A stretch of 64,000 bases of DNA from Odontocerum albicorne (Eukaryota; Arthropoda; Insecta; Trichoptera; Odontoceridae). Shown piece by piece: positions 29,143 through 41,200 of the stretch (the stretch's first letter is position 1; every line of letters starts with the position of its first letter). Where the stretch lies: NCBI GenBank assembly GCA_949825065.1, contig OX463848.1:43886393-43950392 (forward strand), written 5' to 3'. The position numbers and the translations under genes were made by a program. The notes under the pieces are model-generated. The model did not search any database, was not told the DNA's origin, and saw only the letters and a program-made list of their open reading frames with translations.

Positions 29143-31185
29143 ATGCCGAGAAAAAATAACAACACCACAACAACCGGAACCCGAAAGTATGGTACAAACA
29201 CTAATTATTCTTGTGGACCAGCTGAATGAAGCATTACTGAATATAAGGACTGGTGCAATGAACCAGTGGATGGCTTCTAAAACCCATAATATCCCTCGAA
29301 GTGCTATTAAAAACAAAATTAAAGGTAAACATGATAAAAAAGTAGGCAGACATGAGTTATGTTTTATTAAACATTCTATTGCTCTGAGTGACATTAGCCT
29401 ACCAATTTCATTATATGACATCAGATTGAGTAAACTGTTCTTGGAAAGAAACCCTGAAATGAAAGAAAAAAAGGCCAAAAATATATATATAAAAAAAGAG
29501 CACAATTTAACAAACAAGCAATCGATGTTTTGTTTTATCATCTTGAAGATGAATTAAAAGATGTACTCCCGTGCAATCTGTTTAATTTTGACGAAACTGG
29601 GGTCCACGATAACCCTAAAATTTGTAAATTCCTCTTCAGAAGATCATTTAGACATACAGAAATCGTAAAAAAAAACTCAACAAAAAGCTGCTTTACTGTT
29701 ATGTTTCGTGGAAGTGCGATTGGAGAATTGTTACCACCATACATCATATACAAAAGCAAACATAAATGAGTGAACTATCCATTTCCAAAAAGGTATTTGG
29801 ATTTGAAGCAACATGAATTGATGCCATCTCTAGAAACCGCATATTATCATAATGACCAGCATATGCAAATGATGAAGAAAGAGAAACCGGTGCTTAACCT
29901 TTTTACGGCGATGGCTCGAGTATCTTTCGTGTGTCCCACAGGCGGCGGTGTTTTACCTCAATACATTTATATTGTATCTACATAAAAATATGACTCACCA
30001 TTATCCCGAATCTGATTACTGTAGAACTGTGCGCCGATGCATTTTTCAGCTGACACTATACACACGTAATATTATCCAAATCAAAGCTATAAATAAAGTG
30101 CGACAATATAAGAAGCAATAATCGAAGAAAACAATAATCCATAAACAATGAAAAAGGCAATTAATTCAATACGCAATACGCGTACTTACAAAAAAAATAT
30201 CGACGCAAAATACGTCATATTGATCGGGAGAAATCGTCATTAGAAACATGACCTTCAACACACCCGAACGTGTGGCGCTAATATTTAAAATGTTTTAAAT
30301 TTCGACGGCCTCGAATCGGTCTGTTTAAATCCTTCTTATGGATCAAGTACTTGAAGTTTTGATGATTTTAAAAGAGATGTCACTAGAGGACACGTTTTGT
30401 CTTATATTCAGGTTAAAAATTTTAAAGAAGATTTAATTTTGACTGAGATATCGACACGCAAAGTTAGTGGCCACTTAAATGGCCGCTCGCCAGGACGGCA
30501 CGTATTATGTATGGGCCAGTTAAGTGGTCCCCCGCCGTGAAAGAGTTAAGGAAACACATTCAAGGAGTATATTAAAAATATTCGAAATTCGGATTTGTCT
30601 TTGTTGCCTCGGGCCAAAAAAAATTAACTTCCAGTTTTGCCAGGTAAAAGTGTATCAACTGAAGAAGTGCAAGCATTTTGCGTCAATAGAGAACATCAAG
30701 AGAAAACAAAGAAAAGAGGTCTTCCTGTTGGGAAAACACCAAAGAACAAAAAACAAAATACTTTGGATGGAAATAAATCATCATAAACGCGTGTGATATT
30801 GGATGAGAAGGAAGGAGTTTTTATAAATCCAACAATGGTAAATTTACCTTCAACATCGTTAGATTCACATGTCAAACTGCAGGAAAACAAGGAAAATACT
30901 CAAACGGAAGTAATTGTCTTTGAGAATTGTAAAGTTTGTTCATTTCCCTTGAATAAAAAATCCAAATATTAAATATGTTCGGAATGCGATGATTTGTTCC
31001 ATTACTTCTGTATTCCCAAGTTTCACAGAATACATACGAGTTTACCTGAAGATGAGAAAGATCATGTTATATGTGCTTCTTGTTATAGTGTGGAAAGTGA
31101 CTCTGATACGTCATGGGATGAAGATTTTTCTCGGAGGGGCAAAAAAACATATTCTAATGATAGTTTAATTTTTTTGATTAGTTAG
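29143..31185 (+). pseudogene. Pogo/Tigger-superfamily transposase with C-terminal PHD-like finger
   Basis: Starts MPRKNNNTTTTG at 29143, shifts frame near 29210 into the HTH (ALLNIRTGAMNQWMASKTHN), shifts again near 29540 into the DDE core (FNFDETGVHDNPK, then VMFRGSAIGELLPPYIIYK), and has a stop at 29767-29769. After the MITE, the end encodes CKVCSFPL, a stop at about 30970, then CSECDDLFHYFCIPKF and HVICASC. That is a Cys/His series of PHD-finger type. Several breaks make it a pseudogene. PHD-bearing pogo-like transposases are known in animals. Confidence 0.82.
29898..30545. mobile_element. TTAA-flanked MITE inside the pogo transposase
   Basis: 648 bp between TTAA at 29894-29897 and 30546-30549, with ends CCTTTTTACGGCG and the inverse of CTCTTTCACGGCGG. 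The TTAA target and the interrupted transposase frame support a piggyBac-type insertion of a different family from copies A-C. Confidence 0.72.
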
Positions 31186-32405
31186 GTAGGTATACACTTT
31201 TGGTAATTCAATTACCAAAAATGTACCGAAGTCGATGTTAAGTATTGAAAAATGATTATAAGGCTTTATATTAATTAATTATAACAATAAAAACATATTT
31301 TCTAGCATCGAAACTTGTGTTTTTGTGTATTTACCATACGACATTTATTTTGAAACGGCATTTTTTTGACAAAATGTCTTGTTTTTGTAATAAAATGTGA
31401 ATTAAAATGGGTATTTTTTTTTTCAAAATTAACTTTAATATTCTCTGATGTAGGGCAATGTTCGACAGCGTTCTAAATACATCGTTTTAGTGACAATTTC
31501 ATTGAAATATGTTGGGTGGGCCAATGTTACCACAATCGTCAATATAACTTTGACCGCCTATATTTTAATTTATAGTAATTAAACGGGTAATCTTTTTTTG
31601 AAAACACAAATAAACAATAAAGCATCTTTATACTGTCAATGATTTGAACTAACTTTATAATAATATTTGTAATTTGAAGACTACAATATTACACCAAATT
31701 GCTTCAAAGTGGGCCAATGTTACCCAGAGTGACTGTAAGTACGTTTATATTTATGATGAAATATTTTTAAAAACTTTATGGTTTTGAAAATAAGTATGGC
31801 TGGAAACTTAAATCCAGTCTAGATCAGTGTTACCAAAATACTCAAAATTCTATTCGTAAAATTCTGAGAATTACGACATTATAAAAATACCTTCTTATTG
31901 TTTTATTCCTTTACGTTTATTATACCTTAAAACGTTTATAAACATCTATAAAATCTTTTGCTGGATGTTTAAATCGTCTATAGCTGAACTAGGATAATTT
32001 GTGCTAGATGGATTAAAAAATCCATTTTATTGGCCTATTAACTTTTCCTGTCGCTAAAGTTCTTCATTAAAGTTAATTAAAAAACTACTCCAGCAGATTT
32101 AGATACTGTTTCTTTGAGTACATATACATAAAGAGTATTTTCTTAATAAATTACGAAACGCTAAGAGAAAGGAAAAATGATAATTCAATGTGTAATGGGA
32201 ACTGCTATTTTTGCTCAGTGATGAAGCTCTAAACTTCGTTTTAATTGCTATATTTATATCATCAAACTAAGTCCACGTTACTAAGTAATCACTATATTTA
32301 AATATGTAAAAGATAAAAAAATCTCCACAAATTGAAAATGAACAAATAACATAGGGCTGCAAAAAATATTTTAATGTAATTTGGACATAACTTCTTCTAG
32401 GTGCC

Positions 32406-32640
32406 GGTGGTAGAGCGTGTATACACGCTCTAATCTAGTGTTATCTGTGTAATATCAAATATTTATATTTACACTAATTTACAAAATCTTTTACTAAATA
32501 TACGAGTATGTTGCATAAATCCGTAGATAAATCAAATACTCAATATATAAAGATAAAATAGATAAGGTCATTATCTTGTAAATAACACGATAATCGATGA
32601 ACACAAAAAATAGCTGAAATTATATTAAGTTAATCATGAG
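32406..32640. other. Spacer of the palindrome, with a 22-bp perfect palindrome
   Basis: AT-rich unique sequence. At 32411-32432 there is a perfect 22-bp palindrome (TAGAGCGTGT and its inverse) right next to the inner end of arm 1. No gene seen. Confidence 0.8.
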
Positions 32641-33310
32641 GGCACCTAGAAGAAGTTATGTCCAAATTACATTAAAATATTTTTTGCAGCCCTATGTTAT
32701 TTGTTCATTTTCAATTTGTGGAGATTTTTTTATCTTTTACATATTTAAATATAGTGATTACTTAGTAACGTGGACTTAGTTTGATGATATAAATATAGCA
32801 ATTAAAACGAAGTTTAGAGCTTCATCACTGAGCAAAAATAGCAGTTCCCATTACACATTGAATTATCATTTTTCCTTTCTCTTAGCGTTTCGTAATTTAT
32901 TAAGAAAATACTCTTTATGTATATGTACTCAAAGAAACAGTATCTAAATCTGCTGGAGTAGTTTTTTAATTAACTTTAATGAAGAACTTTAGCGACAGGA
33001 AAAGTTAATAGGCCAATAAAATGGATTTTTTAATCCATCTAGCACAAATTATCCTAGTTCAGCTATAGACGATTTAAACATCCAGCAAAAGATTTTATAG
33101 ATGTTTATAAACGTTTTAAGGTATAATAAACGTAAAGGAATAAAACAATAAGAAGGTATTTTTATAATGTCGAAATTCTTAGAATTTTACGAATAGAATT
33201 TTGAGTATTTTGGTAACACTGATCTAGACTGGAATTAAGTTTCCCGCCATACTTATTTTCAAAACCATAAAGTTTTTAAAAATATTTCATCATAAATATA
33301 AACGTACTTA

Positions 33311-33994
33311 CAGTCACTCTGGGTAACATTGGCCCACTTTGAAGCAATTTGGTGTAATATTGTAGTCTTCAAATTACAAATATTATTATAAAGTTAGTTC
33401 AAATCATTGACAGTATAAAGATGCTTTATTGTTTATTTGTGTTTTCAAAAAAATATTACCCGTTTAATTACTATAAATTAAAATATAGGCGGTCAAAGTT
33501 ATATTGACGATTGTGGTAACATTGGCCCACCCAACATATTTCAATGAAATTGTCACTAAAACGATGTATTTAGAACGCTGTCGAACATTGCCCTACATCA
33601 GAGAATATTAAAGTTAATTTTGAAAAAAAAATACCCATTTTAATTCACATTTTATTACAAAAACAAGACATTTTGTCAAAAAAATGCCGTTTCAAAATAA
33701 ATGTCGTATGGTAAATACACAAAAACACAAGTTTCGATGCTAGAAAATATGTTTTTATTGTTATAATTAATTAATATAAAGCCTTATAATCATTTTTCAA
33801 TACTTAACATCGACTTCGGTACATTTTTGGTAATTGAATTACCAAAAGTGTATACCTACCTAACTAATCAAAAAAATTAAACTATCATTAGAATATGTTT
33901 TTTTGCCCCTCCGAGAAAAATCTTCATCCCATGACGTATCAGAGTCACTTTCCACACTATAACAAGAAGCACATATAACATGATCTTTCTCATC
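33311..33994 (-). mobile_element. Inverted partial copy of the pogo-like element's end
   Basis: The TIR CAGTCACTCTGGGTAAC at 33311 with TA before it, followed by 684 bp equal to the terminal part of the 28609-31735 element in reverse, as a consequence of the inverted duplication. Confidence 0.88.
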
Positions 33995-34123
33995 TGACAA
34001 AAACATAGCTGAAATGATAAGCTCTGTAAAGTCATTTAAAGCTAAATTGGATTTGTTGATATCACATCTGCAGATCAACTCTCTCGTGCATTTCCCACAT
34101 ATGAAGAAAATACTAGGTAACAA
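33860..34123 (-). pseudogene. Duplicated C-terminal piece of the PHD-type transposase
   Basis: The minus strand repeats the last residues of the transposase (DEKDHVICASCYSVESDSD, ending FLIS) copied by the inverted duplication. The frame then continues by chance into antisense hAT sequence beyond 33994. It is a duplication by-product. Confidence 0.8.
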
Positions 34124-34941
34124 TGAATTAAACGGGTCATTATTTATTAAGCATCTTCAAGTGTTAAAAAAACAGTTTGAAGAGAGATTTTTGCAGTTTA
34201 CACATATCGAGCCAATTGTTTCCTTCTGTATCAATAATTTTACTTGCCAAATAAATGTAATGGAAATGGCCGCATGTATTGCAGATTTTGTTCAAGGTAA
34301 GACAAAAGAACTAGAGTTAGAAATTTTGGACCTTAAGAATGATATTTTGCTAAAATCCTTAATATCAGAGGACTTTTGGAATACAGTGGACAGAGAAAAG
34401 TTCCCATTTTTGAAAAAAGCGGCATATAAAATTGAATTATTTTTCGGTTCGACATATTTATGCTACGCATTGTTTTCAAACATGAACTGAATAAAATCAA
34501 GATATTGATCTCGACTCACCGATGAGCATCTTTATGATTGTTTGCTAACAGGATTATCTGCTATCTGCTATCGTCATACTCTCCTAATTATGAGTATGAG
34601 GCACTGACACTGGCCAATGATATGCAATGCCAAAGATCACATTGACATATTGATATTATATTTTTTTATAAAATATTTCTTTGTATTGTATTTGTGTTTT
34701 TTGTTTACTTTGTTTACGTTTTGTAAATACATTTATCTGTGTGTATGCAATTTGAATAATAATTTTATTATTTTGAAACATTTTTGTTTATTATTTATAA
34801 ATAAATTATGAATATAAGAAAATAAATTATGGGAAAATGAGAAGTTATGGAAGGAGTTTGTCGATTAAAAATAGGTGGTGCCCGCCACCCTACCGATATT
34901 TTAGAATGTGCTCTAGAGTACAAAAAGGTTGGGAACCCCTG
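33995..34941 (+). mobile_element. hAT element 3' part
   Basis: Begins exactly at the outer end of the inverted duplication and finishes with AAAGGTTGGGAACCCCTG, the inverse of the CAGGGGTTCCCAACC terminus common to many hAT elements. The following CTCTATAC would be the 8-bp target site. The 5' part, including the other TIR, is missing. Confidence 0.82.
33996..34640 (+). pseudogene. hAT transposase C-terminal fragment (SCAND3/ZBED5-like)
   Basis: The open part (to 34490) encodes KSFKAKLDLLISHLQINSLVHFP, LKKQFEERFLQF and KKAAYKIELFFGSTYLCYALFS, the hAT dimerisation region. Downstream, in another frame with a stop, it continues IKSRY..SRLTDEHLYDCL, the usual C-terminus. The N-terminal zinc finger and catalytic core are absent. 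Confidence 0.85.
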
Positions 34942-34951
34942 CTCTATACCA

Positions 34952-35288
34952 TTTTCAAAAATACCCGGGTTGAAATTTGAAATGTCAAGTAAAGAACCAA
35001 TAGATTATTTTGATTTGATTTTCAATGAAGATTTGTACAATCTTGAAACAACCCAAACTAATTTGTATGCTATTGAAGTATTGTCGAAATCAGAAGGTGA
35101 TACAATCAGAATCACGCGATGGAAAAATGTCACTAAAGACGAAATGAGGGTGTGGCTGGGTTTGCTACTACACACCGGAACAATACGTTTGAACCAGTTG
35201 AGTGACTACTGGAATACGGACTACCTATTCAATTTACCGGCATTTTCACAATTCATGTCAAGAGATAGATTTTTACTCATCTTACGGG
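34952..35288 (+). pseudogene. piggyBac transposase N-terminal half, cut by the satellite
   Basis: Reads PIDYFDLIFNEDLYN then TQTNLYAIEVLSKS, WKNVTKDEMRVWLGLLLHTG and FMSRDRFLLILRA, the conserved start of the piggyBac DDE domain. An ATG at 34982 is in frame, but the 5' side is shared with the hAT end, so it is truncated at both sides. The frame passes into satellite sequence at about 35289. The first catalytic Asp block is not included. Confidence 0.85.
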
Positions 35289-38200
35289 CATATTTCGCAC
35301 ATTTTCGTCTCAATATGAAGAACTATCAAGTTTAGTCAATATAAGCCAACTTTTTTTTGTCTGATTTCATATTCTTACTTACTTATAATTGATCAGATAT
35401 ATTCATAACCCTCAAATACCAAAAAACAAGTGTTTTGTAAGTTAAATATTTTTTGAGCAGTTTCGTCTTTTGAGACTAAGACCCTTTCAAGTTAAGTCAA
35501 TTTTTTTTTGTCTGATTTCATATTATTACTTACTAATTATTGATAAGCGATATTAATAACCCTCAAATACCAAAAAACCAGAGTTTTAAATATTTTTTGC
35601 GCATTTTTGTCTTTTGAGACCAAGAACCTTTCAAGTTTGGTATATTTTTTTTTGTCTGATTTCATATTATTACTGACTTATTATTGATAAGCGATATTAA
35701 TAACCCTCAAATACCAAAAAACAAGTGTTTTGTGAGTTAAATATTTTTTGAGCAGTTTCGTCTTTTGAGACTAAGACCCTTTCAAGTTTAGTCAATTTTT
35801 TTTTGTCTGATTTCATATTATTACTTACTTATTATTGATAAGCGATATTAATAACCCTCAAATACCAAAAAACAAGTGTTTTGTGAGTTAAATATTTCTT
35901 GCGCGTTTTCGTCTATTGAGACTAAAACCCTTTCAAGTTATGTCAATTTTTTTTTGTCTAATTTCATATTATTACTTACTTATTATTGATAAGCGATATT
36001 AATAACCCTCAAATACCAAACAACAAGTGTTTTGTGAGTAAAATATTTTTTGATCTGTTTCGTCTTTTGAGACTAAGAACCTTTCAAGTTTAGTCAATTT
36101 TTTTTGTCTGATTTCATATTATTACTTACTTATTATTGATAAGCGATATTAATAACCCTCAAATACCAAAAAACAAGTGTTTTGTGAGATAAATATTTTT
36201 TGCGCATTTTCGTCTATTGAGGCTTAAATCCTTTCAAGTTTAGTCAATTTTTTTTTGTCTGATTTCATATTATTACTTATTATTGATAAACGATATTAAT
36301 AACCCTCAAATACCAAAAAACAAGTGTTTTGTGAGTTAAATATTTTTTGCGCATTTTCGTCTATAAAGGGTAAAATCCTTTCAAGTTTGGTCAATTTTTT
36401 TTGTCTGATTTCATATTATTACTTACTTATTATTGATAAGCGATATTAATAACCCTCAAATACCAAAAAACAAGTGTTTTGTGAGTAAAATATTTTTTGA
36501 TCTGTTTCGTCTTTTGAGACTAAGAACCTTTCAAGTTTGGTCAATTTTTTTTTTGTCTAATTTCATATTATTACTTACTTATTATTGATAAGCGATACTA
36601 ATAACCCTCAAATACCAAAAAACAAGTGTTTTGTGAGATAAATATTTTTTGCGCATTTTCGTCTATTGAGGCTTAAATCCTTTCAAGTTTAGTCAATTTT
36701 TTTTTGTCTGATTTCATATTATTTCTTACTAATTATTGATAAGCGATATTAATAACCCTCAAATACCAAAAAACAAGTGTTTTGTGAGTAAAATATTTTT
36801 TGATCTGTTTCGTCTTTTGAGACTTATAACCTTTCAAGTTTGGTCAATTTTTTTTTGTCTGATTTCATATTATTTCTTACTTATTGTTGATAAGCGATAT
36901 TAATAACCCTCAAATACCAAAAAACAAGTGTTTTGTGAGTAAAATATTTTTTGATCTGTTTCGTCTTTTGAGACTAAAAACCTATCAATTTTCGTCAATT
37001 TTTTTTTGTCTAATTTCATATTATTACTAACTTATTATTGATAAGCGATATTAATAACCCTCAAATACCAAAAAAACAAGTGTTTTGTGAGATAAATATT
37101 TTTTGCGCATTTTCGTCTATTGAGGCTAAAATCCTTTCAAGTTTCGTCAATTTTTTTTTGTCTGATTTCATATTATTTCTTACTTATTATTGATAAGCCA
37201 TATTAATAACCCTCAAATACCAAAAAACAAGTGTTTTGTGAGTAAAATATTTTTTGATCTGTTTCGTCTTTTGAGACTAAAAACCTATCAAGTTTCGTCA
37301 ATTTTTTTTGTCTTATTTCATATAATTACTTACTTATTAGTGATAAGCGATATTAATAACCCTCAAATACCAAAAAACAAGTGTTTTGTGAGATAAATAT
37401 TTTTTGCGCATTTTCGTCTATTTAGGCTAAAATCCTTTCAAGTTTCGTCAATTTTTTTTTGTCTGATTTCATATTATTTCTTACTTATTATTGATAAGCG
37501 ATATTAATAACCCTCAAATACCAAAAAACAAGTGTTTTGTGAGTAAAATATTTTTTGATCTGTTTCGTCTTTTGATACTAAAAACCTATCAAGTTTCGTC
37601 AATTTTTTTTTGTCTATTTTCATATAATTACTTACTTATTATTGATAAGCGATATTAATAACCCTCAAATACCAAAAAACAAGTGTTTTGTGAGATAAAT
37701 ATTTTTTGCGCATTTTCGTCTATAAAGGGTAAAATCCTTTCAAGTTTGGTCAATTTTTTTGTCTGATTTCATATTATTACTTACTTATTATTGATAAGCG
37801 ATATTAATAACCCTCAAATACCAAAAAACAAGTGTTTTGTGAGATAAATATTTTTTGCGCATTTTCGTCTATTGAGGCTTAAATCCTTTCAAGTTTAGTC
37901 AATTTTTTTTTGTCTGATTTCATATTATTACTTACTTATTATTGATAAGCGATATAAATAACCCTCAAATACCAAAAAACAAGTGTTTTGTGAGATAAAT
38001 ATTTTTTGCGCATTTTCGTCTATTGAGGCTTAAATCCTTTCAAGTTCAGTCAATTTTTTTTTGTCTAATTTCATATTATTTCTTACTTATTATTGATAAG
38101 CGATATAAATAACCCTCAAATACCAAAAAACAAGTGTTTTGTGAGTAAAATATTTTTTGATCTGTTTCGTCTTTTGAGACTAAAAACCTATCAAGTTTGG

Positions 38201-41200
38201 TCAATTTTTTTTTGTCTGATTTCATATTATTACTTACTTATTATTGATAAGCGATATTAATTACCCTCAAATACAAAACAACAAGTGTTTTGTGAGTAAA
38301 ATATTTTTTGATCTGTTTCGTCTTTTGAGACTAAGAACCTTTCAAGTTTAGTCAATTTTTTTTTGTCTGATTTCATATTATTTCTTACTTATTATTGATA
38401 AGCGATATAAATAACCCTCAAATACCAAAAAACAAGTGTTTTGTGAGTAAAATATTTTTTGATCTGTTTCGTCTTTTGAGACTAAGAACCTTTCAAGTTT
38501 GGTCAATTTTTTTGTCTAATTTCATATAATTACTTACTTATTATTGATAAGCGATTTTAATAACCCTCAAATACCAAAAAACAAGTGTTTTGTGAGATAA
38601 ATATTTTTTGCGCATTTTCGTCTATTGAGGCTTAAATCCTTTCAAGTTTCGTCAATTTTTTTTTGTCTGATTTCATATTATTTCTTACTTATTATTGATA
38701 AGCGATATTAATAACCCTCAAATACCAAAAAACAAGTGTTTTGTGAGTAAAATATTTTTTGATCTGTTTCGTCTTTTGAGACTAAGAACCTTTCAAGTTT
38801 GGTCAATTTTTTTTTGTCTAATTTCATATAATTACTTACTTACTATTGATAAGCGATATTAATAACCCTCAAATACCAAAAACAAGTGTTTTGTGAGATA
38901 AATATTTTTTGCGCATTTTCGTCTATTGAGGCTTTCCTTTCAAGTTTAGTCATTTTTTTTTGTCTGATTTCATATTATTTCTTACTTATTATTGATAAGC
39001 GATATTAATAACCCTCAAATACCAAAAAACAAGTGTTTTGTGAGTTAAATATTTTTTGATCTGTTTCGTCTTTTGAGACTTATAACCTTTCAAGTTTGGT
39101 CAATTTTATTTTGTCTGATTTCATATTATTTCTTACTTATTATTGATAAGCGATATTAATAACCCTCAAATACCAAAAAACAAGTGTTTTGTGAGATAAA
39201 TATTTTTTACGCATTTTCGTCTATTGAGGCTTAAATCCTTTCAAGTTAAGTCAATTTTTTTTTGTATAATTTCATATAATTACTTACTTATTATTGATAA
39301 GCGATATTAATAATCCTCAAATACCAAAAAACAAGTGTTTTGTGAGATAAATATTTTTTGCGCATTTTCGTCTATTGAGGCTTAAATCCTTTCAAGTTTA
39401 GTCAATTTTTTTTTGTCTGATTTCATATTATTTCTTGCTTATTATTGATAAGCGATATTAATAACCCTCAAATACAAAACAACAAGTGTTTTGTGAGTAA
39501 AATATTTTTTGATCTGTTTCGTCTTTTGAGACTTATAACCTTTCAAGTTTGGTCAATTTTTTTTTGTCTGATTTCATATTATTTCTTACTTATTATTGAT
39601 AAGCGATATTAATAACCCTCAAATACCAAAAAACAAGTGTTTTGTGATTAAAATATTTTTTGCGCATTTTCGTCTATTGAGGCTTAAATCCTTTCAAGTT
39701 TAGTCAATTTTTTTGTCTGATTTCATATTATTTCTTACTTATTATTGATAAGCGATATAAATAACCCTCAAATACCAAAAAACAAGTGTTTTGTGAGTAA
39801 AATATTTTTTGATCTGTTTCGTCTTTTGAGACTAAGAACCTTTCAAGTTTGGTCAATTTTTTTGTCTAATTTCATATAATTACTATCTTATTATTGATAA
39901 GCGATTTTAATAACCCTCAAATACCAAAAAACAAGTGTTTTGTGAGATAAATATTTTTTGCGCATTTTCGTCTATTGAGGCTAAAATCCTTTCAAGTTTC
40001 GTAAATTTTTTTTTTGTCTGATTTCATATTATTTCTTACTTATTATTGATAAGCGATATTAATAACCCTCAAATACCAAAAAACAAGTGTTTTGTGAGTA
40101 AAATATTTTTTGATCTGTTCCGTCTTTTGAGACTAAGAACCTTTCAAGTTTGGTCAATTTTTTTTTGTCTAATTTCATATAATTACTTACTTACTATTGA
40201 TAAGCGATATTAATAACCCTCAAATACCAAAAAACAAGTGTTTTGTGAGATAAATATTTTTTGCGCATTTTCGTCTATTGAGGCTTAAATCCTTTCAAGT
40301 TTAGTCAATTTTTTTTTGTCTGATTTCATATTATTTCTTACTTATTATTGATAAGCGATATTAATTACCCTCAAATACCAAAAAACAAGTGTTTTGTGAG
40401 TAAAATATTTTTTGCGCATTTTCGTCTATTGAGGCTTTCCTTTCAAGTTTAGTCTTTTTTTTTTTGTCTGATTTCATATTATTTCTTACTTATTATTGAT
40501 AAGCGATATTAATAACCCTCAAATACCAAAAAACAAGTGTTTTGTGAGTAAAATATTTTTTGATCTGTTTCGTCTTTTGAGACTAAAAACCTATCAAGTT
40601 TCGTCATCTTTTTTTTGTCTTTTTTCATATAATTACTTACTTATTATTGATAAGCGATATTAATAACCCTCAAATACCAAAAAACAAGTGTTTTGTGAGA
40701 TAAATATTTTTTGCGCATTTTCGTCTATTAAGGGTAAAATCCTTTCAAGTTTGGTAATTTTTTTTTGTCTGATTTCATATTATTACTTACTTATTATTGA
40801 TAAGCGATATTAATAACCCTCAAATACCAAAAAACAAGTGTTTTGTGAGATAAATATTTTTTGCGCATTTTCGTCTATTGAGGCTTAAATCCTTTCAAGT
40901 TAAGTCAATTTTTTTTTGTCTGATTTCATATTATTTCTTACTTATTATTGATAAGCGATATTAATAACCCTCAAATACCAAAAAACAAGTGTTTTGTGAG
41001 TAAAATATTATTTGATCTGTTTCGTCTTTTGATACTAAAAACCTATCAAGTTTCGTCAATTTTTTTTGTCTATTTTCATATAATTACTTACTTATTATTG
41101 ATAAGCGATATTAATAACCCTCAAATACCAAAAAACAAGTGTTTTGTGAGATAAATATTTTTTGCGCATTTTCGTTTATTGAGGCTTAAATCCTTTCAAG

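Larger units (their letters stand above)
28609..31735 (+). mobile_element. Pogo-like transposon with PHD-finger transposase, 3.1 kb
   Basis: Ends CAGTCACTCTGGTAAC and the inverse of CAGTCACTCTGGGTAAC, flanked by TA. Subterminal TTGGCCC motifs occur at both ends. It carries a broken transposase gene and an inserted piggyBac-type MITE (29898-30545). Its right third lies in the inverted duplication at 31051-33994. Confidence 0.85.
31051..33994. repeat. Inverted duplication: arms 31051-32405 and 32641-33994
   Basis: Two arms of about 1355 bp are inverted copies with only a handful of mismatches in the stretches I compared (for example near 31870/33180 and 31800/33230). They are separated by a 235-bp spacer. 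The arms contain the end of the PHD-type transposase, the right TIR of the pogo-like element and about 670 bp of flanking DNA. The copied flank shows this is a segmental inverted duplication, not two insertions. Confidence 0.96.
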
